58,913 nucleotides of DNA from Chara braunii (Eukaryota; Streptophyta; Charophyceae; Charales; Characeae), in the NCBI GenBank assembly GCA_003427395.1, contig BFEA01000163.1:464055-522967 (forward strand), written 5' to 3'. Shown in pieces: positions 31,113 to 40,725 of this stretch. Positions within the stretch are counted from its first letter, which is position 1. Each line of letters begins with the position of its first letter. A model generated the notes under the pieces. That model saw only the letters and a program-made list of their open reading frames with translations, was not told the origin of the DNA and did no database searches. A program made the translations under genes and the position numbers.

Positions 31113-31606
31113 GAGGGGGTGAAAAGGGATCCTCCAGACACAGCACAGGAAAACTCGACCAACTACTCATTGTGCAGGTATAGCCTAACCCTGGTTCCGG
31201 CCAACCCAGAGTTTATTCCGAGTTGCAGAGTGGCTCCGTCCGGTCACCTAAAAAATAGGCAAAAGGGGAGAAGGTGATTTCCCAGGGGCCAGGGTGCTGG
31301 GCCGGGGGGATGGGCCGCAAGGGTGGGGCAGGTGTCATAGGCCCTGTTACATCGGCAAAAAGGGGTGAAAAAGGGGTCCTCCAGACGCAACATAGGAAAA
31401 CTCGACCAACTATGCACGTGCCCGTATAGCCTAAGCTTGGTTCCGACAAATCCAGAGAGTATTCTGAGTGGTTTGAGCGGCTCCATCCGGTCAGCTCAAA
31501 AATAGCCAAAAAGGGAGAAGGTGATGTCCAAGGGGTTGGGGTGCTGGGTCGGGGGGGTGGGCCACAGGGGTGGGGCAGGTGTCATAGGCCCTGTTACATT
31601 TGCAGG
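31113..31606. repeat. About 247-bp tandem duplication
   Basis: CCTCCAGAC starts at 31131 and again at 31378, each followed by GGAAAACTCGACCAAC and, later, GGGGCAGGTGTCATAGGCCC. The two copies are clearly diverged. Confidence 0.8.
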
Positions 31607-32605
31607 TTGAAGGGTCAAGTCCTCCAACCCGCAATTTGTAGCATGGTTTGTGGCATCTTGTTGATATTGCCAGACCCATGCCCTTTTGCGTTGCATAGAA
31701 CTTTAAAAAGTGCACTTCGCAGTAAGTGTATTGGTTAATTCCCATTTACGTCACTCCTCGTTCACATTGTCAGCATGAGTTTTGGCTTCATTACAAAAAG
31801 TGAACAAACAAATGTCTCACTCTTAACGAAATGTGTAATGTTTGCTGGTTCAAGTTCTAGATTGTTGTTGATGCTCTTTTTTTCTAGGCTGTTTCTCCGT
31901 GTGCCCAGGCACGAATTCTGTGCAATGACTTGCTGTTTTCTGGTCGCCTGTAGCCTCTCTCTGTCGAGGCTGTACTATAGGTAGGATAGATTCGCAATTT
32001 TGTTTGGTTGAGGGCTAACCGAGAGACCTACCTGCGAGGAAAATTTGTGAGGGACATACCTGAAAATTCGGGAAAATATGCAGTCCCGGTACTAACAGAA
32101 TTCCCTACCGCTACCCTAACTGCGAATAGCAGGCCCGGGCTACCCCTAGGACAGACAGGCCCTAAGGGCCTATTTTGATAGACGGTCCTATAGCCTATAG
32201 CCGGGTCCGGTAGAGGCTGAGAGGCCGAAACAGAAACGGTACCGGTCAGTCGGTCAGTCCGGTTTAGGTCGAGTCTAGGCTAGCGTAGTCTATAGGTAGG
32301 AGGGGCACATCGGTTTAGGGTTTTTGGCAGTTGGTACCGAGGACATCGCTGCTGTGCTACGCGTGAATCGAAAGTGGTGACGGCTCAGCGTGGAAGGAGA
32401 GAGGCATAGCCAGACCTTCGGAGCGCTGGCCATAGCTGGGACCTGCACTGTACTCTGCCAGCACGCAGGGGCTGGCAGAGGTCTGGGCTATCAAGGTCTG
32501 CTGGAGGCGAGAGAGGTTGGTGCCCTGCTGGACCCTCCTCCGGAGTGGGGTTCCAGGGTGGTGGTGATGCAGCCGTAGCTGCAGCTTCTTCCTCAGAGGT
32601 CATAT

Positions 32606-33184
32606 TGTCAGGGTTTGGTGGCGCTGCTGCAGACTTCCACTCGGGAAGTCTTCTGACACTTCGTCATCATCAGATACTGTGGCCCTGGTCTTCTTCTTCA
32701 TCCTCTGAGTGGCGCTTGGCCTCAGAGACCTGTTTCAGGGTGGCGCTTTCCTGTGGAGGCTGTATCTGGGTGGCGCTTGATGTTTCAGGGACTCAGGGGT
32801 GTTACGGGTGCTAGTCAGGGCTGGGGAGTGAAGCGCTGCTCACTTCTGAGCAGCGCACTATAGTTCTGAGGTTATCCTGACAATTCGAGACTCTGAGTTT
32901 AATAAACAGTGTGTAACTGGGTTTTGACTATCATCGTTTCCTTGTTTCCTGGATGTGATCTGCTCGGCTTTTCTTTATGACTGGTTGTGAGGATTGAGTG
33001 GAGTGAATTGCACTTTCAGTGTACCCTGTCATATCGCATGGTCGAGTCTTCCGCTGTGTTATCTCTCCCTGTGCGGTGTGATACTCCTATCCTCTCCCCT
33101 TCCTTCTGTGTATGTATTGGCATACTTGGAAGTCTATGTGAGTGAGTGTTGGTCATCAGACAACAAACAACCAGAATCATAACA
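32606..33184 (+). repeat. Probable E3 5' LTR
   Basis: It starts TGTCAGGG and ends ATAACA two bases before the PBS. It contains four GTGGCGCT-type words (near 32619, 32711, 32741, 32771) that look like repeated upstream elements, and an AATAAA at 32901. The left boundary is inferred from the TG terminus only. Confidence 0.5.
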
Positions 33185-33186
33185 GC

Positions 33187-33198
33187 TGGTATCAGAGC
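33187..33198 (+). other. E3 primer-binding site
   Basis: TGGTATCAGAGC, the standard plant initiator-Met tRNA priming sequence, two bases after the LTR end. Confidence 0.9.
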
Positions 33199-34691
33199 AA
33201 TTGGATCAAGACTCTGGAGCGATTGATGAGTTGGAGCAACCATCATCATCTGGCGAGATACTGGAGTTGAGTTTCATGGCGATTCATCATCTTCAGGGTT
33301 GTTGTCAGTAAGGGTGGTGGTTGTGAGTGTGTGGTGAGAAGAATTGGACAAAGGGTGACACACTCCTGACTAGGGTTGTGCAGGAGTGGTTAGAGAATGG
33401 TACTCAGAGACCTGAGAGGCTCTGGGAGGCTATTTTTAGTCTGGCGATTCATCTGGAGGTTGGCGATTGGCAAGAAAGTGATCCTAGGAGGTGGCGATTG
33501 TGGAATTGGGTCAGGATCCTCAATTTCCAGGCAGCGCAGTATAGGGTGATGTGGCGCTGCCCTGACTTTCTCAGTTATTGGCACCTGGGAGTCCGAATTC
33601 TTTGAATCTGTCAGTTGGGGTTGGAGCGCCTCAGGGTAATTTACTGAATCACCAAGTTTCAGGCAATTTGGTATGTGGGAACACTGGATACTGTCAGGAG
33701 ATGAAACTGGCGAGATGGGGTTAACCAGTCAGCCATAGCCAGGGTTTCATGCATCTTTTTCAGAGTTGACCTTGAAGTAAGTGTGTTCCTTACTCCATCC
33801 TGTGTGGTGATTTTGGGACTATTTTTAGAATAGCGAAATTTGGTCTGTCTGTCAGTGTACAGTTGAAAATCGAAATTCATACTGTGGGACAGCCATATCC
33901 AACTTCCCCTACCTATCTTCTTTGACTTCTGCTAACCCTGTCTAACCTTCTTTCTGACTCGTATTTCATCTGTGACTGTTTTACAGTATTGCGATTGACA
34001 CTGTGTAGTGAATTGGTGGATTCAGGGTCCTATCTTCAGTGATAATGCAAATTTGAATTTTGCGCTGACATAGCTAAAGCTTGGCTAGACTAGGGTCAGT
34101 CATAACTTTGATTTTGTCCGTCAGAATTCAATTATGTCAGTCCCTGGTAAATCGCATTTCAGTACTCAGTCTGTATCTGAAATCGCATATCCAGTTTTGA
34201 TGTTTTGAGTCAGTTACAGTGAAAACTGTAATTCGCCATACCCAAGGTATGACATCCAGGGTCATACAGTGGTGAAGTCTGTAGGGTAGGTCAAAAATAG
34301 GGTAACCTGTAAATCGCTGCATCTTGGTCATCAGTGGACCCTGTCAAACCCTAATTAGTCACTCTGTCTAACTACTAATCAACACTAATTAGTCTAAGAC
34401 TGCAGCTTGTCAATTATTGAAGCAAGATTTGCGTTTATTGCATGCAATTGTTGTGTCAGGGCAGGAATGGGAAAATCGTGGAATTGATTTCTGCTGAGTG
34501 TACTCTAAATTGACCCTGACCCTGACCCTCAAGCCGTCTGCTGAGACTGAGCACTCGCTTGCTCAGACTAAGCAACCTTCTCTCTCCAGGCAGGTGACAG
34601 CAATTGAGTGAGTACTAAAGAGAAATCTCAATTCCTGTTACCTCCTTTTCTGTCTCTGTTGATTATTTGTTTTTATTTATTTGTATTGTGG
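33199..34691 (+). other. E3 5' leader, no gene seen
   Basis: About 1.5 kb between PBS and gag with no supported coding sequence on either strand. Three CCCTGA words occur in tandem at about 34515-34530. Confidence 0.5.
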
Positions 34692-36311
34692 ATGAGCAAA
34701 CTGGTTGATTCTGGGAAGGCAGAAGTGTCTAAGCAGGCTGAGACTTCTGAGGAGAAGCCTTAGGTGCAGCTGAAGATAACAGTACAGCCCCAGACACCGG
34801 TTTTGCTTGACCCTCTAGAGGCTGAACTACGGGCCCAGGAGGAGAAACTCTGCCAGCAGGCCTAGGCAGTTGAGTCTCTAAAGGCTGAGTTGAAGAGGAA
34901 GGAGGCGGCTGCAAGAAAAAAAACGAGGAGGAGGGAGCTGACAGCTGATGTAGAGAAGGGCAGGACCAGTGGCAGTTTCAGTCAGTACAACAAGGACATA
35001 GCTGAATTCGTCCTTCTGCAGGACGAAATTCATCAGTCCTATTTTACTAACTAGGATGCCAGGATCACCAGTTTGGAAGACAGCATGGCTGAGCACACTC
35101 GGCAGCTGAAAGATATTTCTTCCAAGTTGGACCGTCTCTTCGATCACCTGCAGATCCCCGCTCCTTAGACAGCTCCTCCCTCTCATGGGCCATCCCAAGC
35201 GGGTTCCTTGAAACTCCCACAATCCAGACCCTCATCTCCATCCTCTACCCCCAAATCAACAGCTGCTTCACAACCCTCAGCATCATTGGATTTTCAGCAG
35301 CCTAAGTTGACACCTCCACACATGTTCTCAGGTGAGGACCCAAAGGTGGATGTTGCAGATTGGGTCGCTGCCAAGAGAACCTACCTGAGTGGGTTCAAAT
35401 GTGATGAGGATGTAAAGGTGTCTGCCATCCTTGCTCGCTTGGAGCGGACTGCACTGAAATGGTGCACCTCTACCTCCAGCAAGCAAGGTATGGAGATGTC
35501 TGATTGGGCGCAGAGGTTGGGGGTGGCTGGTTTTCTGCAGGCCCTGCAGGATAGGTTTGCAGACAAGGAGCAGGCCAGGAAAGCAGCAGACAAAATTTTG
35601 CGCCTGGGCCAAAAGAAATTTGATGGCTCCTTGTCCAAACTCTACTCCACCTTCGCGAGTCTGACATTGATTCCAGGGTTAGAGATGGGTGAGCAGGATC
35701 TGCTCATCCATTTATTGCGTGCAGCGCCTGAGCAATACCAGCTGGCGTTATTCTCTCAGGGCCACAAGCACTGGCGGTCCTTTGGCAGAGTAGCCCTGGA
35801 CTTGGAGTCCAAGCTCCATGTCCAGGAAGCACCTTCTGAAGGAAGGAAGGGACCCTCCTCCAAAGGGCGAAGGAGGAGGAAGGGTGCCCTCTTTGTTGCT
35901 GCAGCTTCAGTATTAGATAGTGACGCAGCATCCCAGGGTAGGAACCCTCCACATGAGACTGCTTCATCATCTGTTGCAGATTCTGCTGTTCTTGCCCTGG
36001 CTGATGCTTTGATGGGTTTGACAAAGGGCAAGGCCCCAACCCAGAAAGCATCAACCAGCAAACAGGGGAAAGGAAAGGGACGTGCCTCTTCCCCTGGAGC
36101 CCAGAGAGTTCCTTTGCCACATGACGTCCGATGGCCAGTTGATCCCCTTGATCCTTTCATCTTCCCCTGGCATGCACTCAGGATCCAGGAGGGGGTATGG
36201 AGGAAGAGAGAGGACGAGGGGGTCTACCTGAGATGCGAGGGGGACCACTTCTTGAAGGACTGTCCCAGCATGCCTCGTAGGTCTGCAGGCAGCTCTAGTT
36301 CAAAAAACTAG
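34692..36311 (+). pseudogene. E3 gag with amber stops
   Basis: One frame from ATG 34692 (MSKLVDSGKAEV) to TAG 36309-36311, interrupted by TAG at 34761, 34863, 35052 and 35166, all amber and all where CAG (Gln) is plausible (for example QQA-stop-AVESL). From 35208 on, 367 residues are uninterrupted. It has a Lys/Glu coiled N-terminus, the gag capsid fold (PHMFSGEDPKVDVADWV ... LLIHLLRAAPEQYQ), a Ser/Lys linker, and a partial knuckle (LRCEGDHFLKDC) that lacks one cysteine. It would form the element particle. Confidence 0.85.
35208..36311 (+). CDS. E3 gag, intact capsid to nucleocapsid part
   Basis: The longest clean section of E3 gag (367 residues; its first codon is not ATG-supported). It ends exactly at the TAG that follows the slippery heptamer at 36302-36308. 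It contains the capsid fold and the degenerate zinc knuckle. Confidence 0.8.
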   Translation: MKLPQSRPSSPSSTPKSTAASQPSASLDFQQPKLTPPHMFSGEDPKVDVADWVAAKRTYLSGFKCDEDVKVSAILARLERTALKWCTSTSSKQGMEMSDWAQRLGVAGFLQALQDRFADKEQARKAADKILRLGQKKFDGSLSKLYSTFASLTLIPGLEMGEQDLLIHLLRAAPEQYQLALFSQGHKHWRSFGRVALDLESKLHVQEAPSEGRKGPSSKGRRRRKGALFVAAASVLDSDAASQGRNPPHETASSSVADSAVLALADALMGLTKGKAPTQKASTSKQGKGKGRASSPGAQRVPLPHDVRWPVDPLDPFIFPWHALRIQEGVWRKREDEGVYLRCEGDHFLKDCPSMPRRSAGSSSSKN

Positions 36312-36346
36312 AGCAGAGAGAGGTGGAAGCAACAGCTCCTTTCACC
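36302..36346 (+). promoter_or_regulatory. Programmed -1 frameshift signal of E3 (A AAA AAC plus stem-loop)
   Basis: In gag phase, TC[A AAA AAC] TAG: heptamer AAAAAAC at 36302-36308 fits X-XXY-YYZ, with the gag stop immediately after. The protease frame is exactly -1. Downstream, GGTGGAAG (36322-36329) can pair with CTTTCACC (36339-36346) with one G-U, 13 nt after the heptamer. The site also sits inside a 9-bp inverted repeat, GCTCTAGTT (36292-36300) with AACTAGAGC (36306-36314). Confidence 0.7.
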
Positions 36347-37150
36347 AGTGCTGATTCACTTTCAGATGAGGGTGAATCTTCACATTCTCTCGCTGGTTCT
36401 CCTTTTTCTGGAGTTGCATCTTCAGGGTCTTTCACTTTAGAAGACTCCGAGTTGGATGAGACGTGGGAGGAGGACGATGCTCAGTGTCTTGCTGATTTTT
36501 TCCTGTCCTTGTAAGAAAAGAAGAAAAAGCATAGGTCTGAACTCATCCTACTTCGACCCTTCATCCTGGGAGCCAAGATCAAAGGGCTCTTGGACTGTGG
36601 GGCTACTCGCAACTTCATCTCTCTCAAGGCAGTCAGCAAGTTGCACTTGGATCAGAGGTTGGTGAAATCGAGGCAGCCTATAGAGGTGCGCATTGGAGAC
36701 TCTTCCAAAGTCAGGATCACTACTGCTATCAAGGGCCTACCTGTGTCCTTTGACAAGTTGGGGGAAGTCAGACATCGCCTGACCTTCTATGANNNNNNNN
36801 NNNNNNNNNNNNNNNNNNNNNNNNNNNNNNNNNNNNNNNNNNNNNNNNNNNNTGACTCTTCCAAAGTCAGGATCACTACTGCTATCAAGGGCCTACCTGT
36901 GTCCTTTGACAAGTTGGGGGAAGTCAGACATCGCCTGACCTTCTATGTGTTTCCTAATGTTCCCTTTGACCTTGTCTTCTCTATGCAGTGGCTTGGTGCC
37001 ACCAATCCTAGGATCGACTGGCGGATTCCTAGGGTTGAACTACCTGACCGGCATGGGGAATATCGCCCTTGCATGCTCGCTGACGAGTACCATCCGACCA
37101 GCAGCTGTCATTGCATGAGTGCTCGCAGATTTCTGCGATTTTCACACTAA
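36308..37150 (+). pseudogene. E3 protease region of pol
   Basis: In the -1 frame after the slippery site: an acidic linker, a TAA at 36512-36514 (SL-stop-EKKKK, a plausible former CAA), then retropepsin ILGAKIKGLLDCGATRNFIS (DSGA replaced by DCGA) and FDLVFSMQWLGATNP. A 60-base N gap (36793-36852) interrupts it, and 94 bp are present identically on both sides of the gap. It ends at TAA 37148-37150; the same frame then resumes into RT. Confidence 0.85.
36698..36947. other. Assembly gap flanked by an exact 94-bp duplicate
   Basis: 36698-36791 and 36854-36947 appear identical and flank 60 N (36793-36852). This is most simply a contig overlap left uncollapsed at a scaffold join. Removing one copy and the gap would give a continuous protease. 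Confidence 0.88.
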
Positions 37151-37201
37151 ACTGACCACACCCATCTATTCATAACTTATACCAAGGGCCGAGTCTACAG
37201 G

Positions 37202-37768
37202 ATGTCACCTGCTGAACTTGAAGAGCTCAGAAAACAGTTGGAGACCTTGACCAGCAAGGGTTGGATCAGTCCCCGCACATCTGAGTTTAGGGCACCAGTC
37301 CTCTTTGTTTCAAAGGGGAATGGTGAGTTCAGGATGTGCGTGGACTATCGTGGTCTCAATAAAATCACGAGGAAGTCTATAAAGCCCCTTCCTCGCATTG
37401 ATGATATGTTGGAGATGGTGCAGGGATGTACCATTTTTAGCAAGATCGACCACAAATCTGGCTATCACCAGATTGAGATGGCTGAAGGCGATGTCCACAA
37501 GACAACCTTCAAAATCACGTATGGCACACATGAGTACCTGGTTATGTCATTCGGTCTTCGCAATGCCTCAGGCACCTTCCAAACAGAGATGCATCGCATA
37601 CTCAGGCCTTACCTGGACAAGTTCGTAGTTGTCTACCTAGATGATATCTTGGTATTCAGTCGTTCTGTCCAGGAGCATGCGCAACATCTGGCTCTGGTCC
37701 CCAGGCCTTTTGTGATAACCAGTATAAGATCAACAGGGAGAAATCCTCTTTTGGAGTTCCCTCTGTAG
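37202..37768 (+). CDS. E3 reverse transcriptase core
   Basis: Ty3/gypsy [79 protein letters not shown] and the catalytic [15 protein letters not shown]. It is in the same frame as protease. After about residue 165 the frame shifts (near 37700); the true continuation (NQYKINREKSSFGVPSVVYL) is in the next frame. Confidence 0.92.
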   Translation: MSPAELEELRKQLETLTSKGWISPRTSEFRAPVLFVSKGNGEFRMCVDYRGLNKITRKSIKPLPRIDDMLEMVQGCTIFSKIDHKSGYHQIEMAEGDVHKTTFKITYGTHEYLVMSFGLRNASGTFQTEMHRILRPYLDKFVVVYLDDILVFSRSVQEHAQHLALVPRPFVITSIRSTGRNPLLEFPL

Positions 37769-37800
37769 TCTACCTGGGATACGTCATTTCTTGAGAGGGG

Positions 37801-38055
37801 TTGGCTCCTGAAGCAACGAAAGTTGCTGCAGTTCAGGATTGGCCTCGACCTACTAACATTCGTGATGTCCGGTCATTCTTGGGACTTGCATCGTATTATA
37901 GGAAGTTCATCAAAAACTTATTTTCTATTGCGGCTCCCTTGACTGGTCTCACAAAGAAAGACACTTCCTTTCTTTGGACATCAGAATGTCAGGAGGCTTT
38001 TACACGTCTCAAGAAGGCCTTGATTCGTGCCCCTGTCTTTTGTGCTTACTACTGA
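37801..38055 (+). CDS. E3 RT connection segment
   Basis: Encodes APEATKVAAVQDWPRPTNIR, then VRSFLGLASYYRKFIKN and FTRLKKALIRAPVF, the RT connection. A TGA (37793-37795) just upstream sits where Arg or a similar residue is expected (VIS-stop-EGLAPEA). A further frameshift near 38040 separates it from RNase H. Confidence 0.88.
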   Translation: MAPEATKVAAVQDWPRPTNIRDVRSFLGLASYYRKFIKNLFSIAAPLTGLTKKDTSFLWTSECQEAFTRLKKALIRAPVFCAYY

Positions 38056-38400
38056 TGCTAGTCAGTATGGTGTAGGGGCGGTACTTCAACAGGATGATGG
38101 GAATGGTCTGCAGCCAAATTCAGTATATGAGTAGGAAGATCAAAACAAAGAAGTTGCAAGACTCTGCCTATGAGAAAGAGTTTTATGCTCTTGTATCAGC
38201 GCTCAAGCATTGGAAGCACTTCCTCCTGGGCAGGCACTTCAAGATCTTTTCAGATCATTTCACCTTGCAGTGGATGAAGTCCCAGGGAGAATTGAATGAC
38301 AAGCTTGCTTGCTACATTCAGTTCATCGATATGTTTGACTTTGAACTGAAACACAAGTAGGGCTGCTACAATCGAGTAGCAGATGCCCTTTCTCGTAGGT
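38042..38400 (+). pseudogene. E3 RNase H region
   Basis: TTDASQYGVGAVLQQDDGNG (about 38045-38105) and YEKEFYALVSALKHWKHFLL with FSDHFTLQWM (38094-38360 frame) are the RNase H blocks. They are split by a frameshift, with a TAG at 38358-38360 before NRVADALSRRS. All four catalytic acidic positions can be seen across the frames. Confidence 0.85.
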
Positions 38401-38468
38401 CTGACGGTCTCTTCCTGATCTCCTTTACTCACTCATTTGGAGAGAAGACTCGTCAGACCATTGCCCGG

Positions 38469-39122
38469 TTGCTACCCCAAGATGAGATTTTTGGGCCTAT
38501 TTTGATGAATCTTCAGGATGATCCTGCCTCTGAACCAGGATATACTCTGGTCTCAAGTGTGTTGTACACATGCAGCAGAGGTGAGGAACGTCTGTGCATT
38601 CCCGAGGACCGCAAGCTAAGGACACTTCTAATGTCAGAGTGTCATGATGCTCGTGGTCACTTTGGCGCCCTCAAATCTTATGCAACCCTGTTGCAGCGCT
38701 TTTTCTGGAAGGAGATGAGAAGTGACATGTTGCACTATGTGGAAACCTGTGAGTTGTGCCAAAGGAACAAGGTTGTAAGTCGACCTCCCCTTGACCGACT
38801 CGAACCACTACCCATCCCTGATGCTCCTGCACAGTCAGTGTCCATTGATTTTACTGACTTGGGTAGGAATACCTCTCGTGGTATGCATCAGGTCATGGTA
38901 TGTGTGGATAGGTTCTCCAAATATGCAGAGTCCATCCCCTCACCAGCTGAGGCTCGTGTGCCAGCCGTTCAGGCCGCATTTGCTGACCGGTGGGTTGCAC
39001 ATCATGGACCACCCACCTCCATCGTCAGTGACAGAGATCCCTGGTTTTGCAGCAATGAATGGCAATCCTACTGCAGGGATTACCGTAATTCTCGCGTGGA
39101 TATGACATGGTCGTTATCCTGA
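38469..39122 (+). CDS. E3 integrase fragment, cut by LTR copy B
   Basis: HHCC zinc-binding segment (HDARGHFGALKS ... CELCQRNK), core with the first Asp in SVSIDFTDLG and the second in VSDRDPWF. A frameshift at about 39085 moves the Glu block (HPEANGQAEVMNQI, 39115-39165) to another frame. The sequence stops at 39204, where LTR copy B starts. The C-terminal domain is lost. Confidence 0.9.
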   Translation: MLPQDEIFGPILMNLQDDPASEPGYTLVSSVLYTCSRGEERLCIPEDRKLRTLLMSECHDARGHFGALKSYATLLQRFFWKEMRSDMLHYVETCELCQRNKVVSRPPLDRLEPLPIPDAPAQSVSIDFTDLGRNTSRGMHQVMVCVDRFSKYAESIPSPAEARVPAVQAAFADRWVAHHGPPTSIVSDRDPWFCSNEWQSYCRDYRNSRVDMTWSLS

Positions 39123-39582
39123 AGCCAATGGTCAGGCTGAGGTCATGAACCAGATTCTCTTTCATCTACTGCGTTCTGTGATCAGCCCAGATCAGCAGGA
39201 CCGATGTCGGGGTCGGTGAGTCCCGAATAACATCCCGACACTTGAGAGTCCGTATATAGCGAAATTGTGCACGACAGAGAAATTTGGAGTAAGGGGACGA
39301 AAGAGAAAGAAAATACGAAGGACTTGGACGAGACCACCAGGAGGAGTGACGCCCTGGGCTGAGTACCACAGGCAGAAAGAACTGGCGACAGCAAGCAAGT
39401 AAGCGTCAGGACGTGGGCGCATAGGAACATAGCATAAGGCGAGGAGGGTCGTTCGAATTCAGCGTGACTAAGGCCAAAGGGCCATTAACCTTGCAAATGC
39501 GGCACGACAAGTGACAAGAGAATAGGGGTGGACGGCCCCAATGGCCGCAAAACGCTATAAGATAAGGGGCCAACTTGGGGCC

Positions 39583-39812
39583 ACCGGCGGGACAAAGTGT
39601 CGGGGGCCACCGGTGGGACAAAGTGTCGGGGACCACCGGCAGGACAAAGTGTTCGGAACCACCGGCGGGACAAAGTGTCGGGGGCCACTGGCGAGACAAA
39701 GTGTCAGGGACCATCGGCGGGACAAAGTATCGGGGGCCACGGGCGGGACAAAGCGTCGGGGACCACCGGCGGGACAAAATGTCGGAGACCACCGGCGGGA
39801 CAAGTAGCGGGG
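39583..39812 (+). repeat. 26-bp minisatellite in LTR copy B
   Basis: About eight to nine units of GTGTCGGGGACCACCGGCGG plus GACAAA. It is G-rich on the plus strand. Confidence 0.92.
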
Positions 39813-39877
39813 ACGTGAAGGTCTCAAGAAGAAACGACGGAGCGGCATGAGGGGAAAATAATTAAAACGAGATGCAC

Positions 39878-39936
39878 CGTCAAGATCGAGATCTTGACGA
39901 CCGAAAATATTAGCATCACTAGTGCAAGCACTGTGG
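39878..39936 (+). other. Double-palindrome module B1
   Basis: CGTCAAGATC (39878-39887) pairs perfectly with 39890-39899. About 17 nt further on is a second, weaker palindrome around CACTAGTGCAAGCACTGTGG. Between them is the conserved AAAATATTAGCA. Confidence 0.8.
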
Positions 39937-40578
39937 TAGCAAACGGGAAGGCCAAAAGGAAAGGAAAAAGTAAAGAATTATGAAGTGGGAGGCATGGGAG
40001 CAATCCGAAAAATCTCGGATCAACCTCCCTCAAGAAAATGAAGTCAAAAGAGACTTCATGTGAAAAATAGGCCTCCAGGAGAAAATCGGAGTGGGAGGGG
40101 CTACTGTGGGAGAGAAATAGAGGAAAAAAGAAGCTCCCATGGGCATGACAAAACCATCATTGCAGTCCTAGATGTAATGGACTGCACCATGGGCATAGGG
40201 AGGGCCAAAACTAAGGGGAAGGGCCTAGAAAAGGGCCTTAAGAGCCACTTGACATTTGGCATGCTAGAAAAAGAAAGAAAAGAAAAGAAAAAAAAGTGGG
40301 AGAATAAAACAAAAAGAGTGAGAGAGAATGGGGCGCCTAAGGAAGGGATATTGGAACCACCAAGGACAAGGGGGCCCAAAATAAAAAATGGGACATCATC
40401 TGGGACGTTGCCGGGGACTAAGTGGGCCCAAATAAAAATAGTCGAAAAACGGGACACGCGCCGGCGGGACTACTGGCGGGACAAAAAAATGGAACTACTA
40501 CGGGGAGAGTGGCGGGGACTTGAGTTGTCCCAAGGTAACCATGAGCCAACATGAGGGATGGTCGCATAAAGCAAACGG

Positions 40579-40641
40579 CACCGTCAAGATCAAGATCTAG
40601 ACGGTGGAGAATATTAGCACCACTAGTGCAAGCACTAGTGG
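40579..40641 (+). other. Double-palindrome module B2
   Basis: Arms 40579-40591 and 40594-40606 pair at 12 of 13 positions. Then CCACTAGTGC (40620-40629) and GCACTAGTGG (40632-40641) form a perfect 10-bp palindrome with a 2-nt spacer. The linker AATATTAGCA is conserved with the other modules. Confidence 0.85.
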
Positions 40642-40705
40642 GATCAAGAGGGAGGACCGTGAGAGAAAAGAAAGCAAAATAATAATGGTAGAAGGGCTGC
40701 CCAGC

Positions 40706-40725
40706 AGTCCGAGATATCTCGGACT
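40706..40725. other. Perfect 20-bp palindrome in LTR B
   Basis: AGTCCGAGATATCTCGGACT is its own reverse complement. It is one member of the recurrent ATCCGAG/CGGAT palindrome family in these LTRs. Confidence 0.9.

Larger units (their letters stand above)
30250..32605. other. Gene-free spacer with small tandem duplications
   Basis: Short ORFs on both strands have no family resemblance. The stretch contains the 14-bp minisatellite and the 247-bp duplication listed separately. Confidence 0.45.
32606..39204 (+). mobile_element. E3: Ty3/gypsy element truncated by LTR copy B
   Basis: On the plus strand: probable 5' LTR (32606-33184), canonical PBS (33187-33198), a 1.5-kb leader, gag (34692-36311), a -1 frameshift site, then protease, RT, RNase H and integrase, ending abruptly inside integrase at 39204 where LTR copy B begins. 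Numerous stops and frameshifts show it is inactive. The 3' LTR is missing. Confidence 0.85.

Noticed and set aside
34692-35168. TAG used as a sense (Gln) codon in this genome or by the retroelements
   Set aside because: TAG stops are patchy and accompanied by TAA, TGA, frameshifts and deletions; decay by C-to-T change explains them without a changed code. The host gene gives no sign of recoding.
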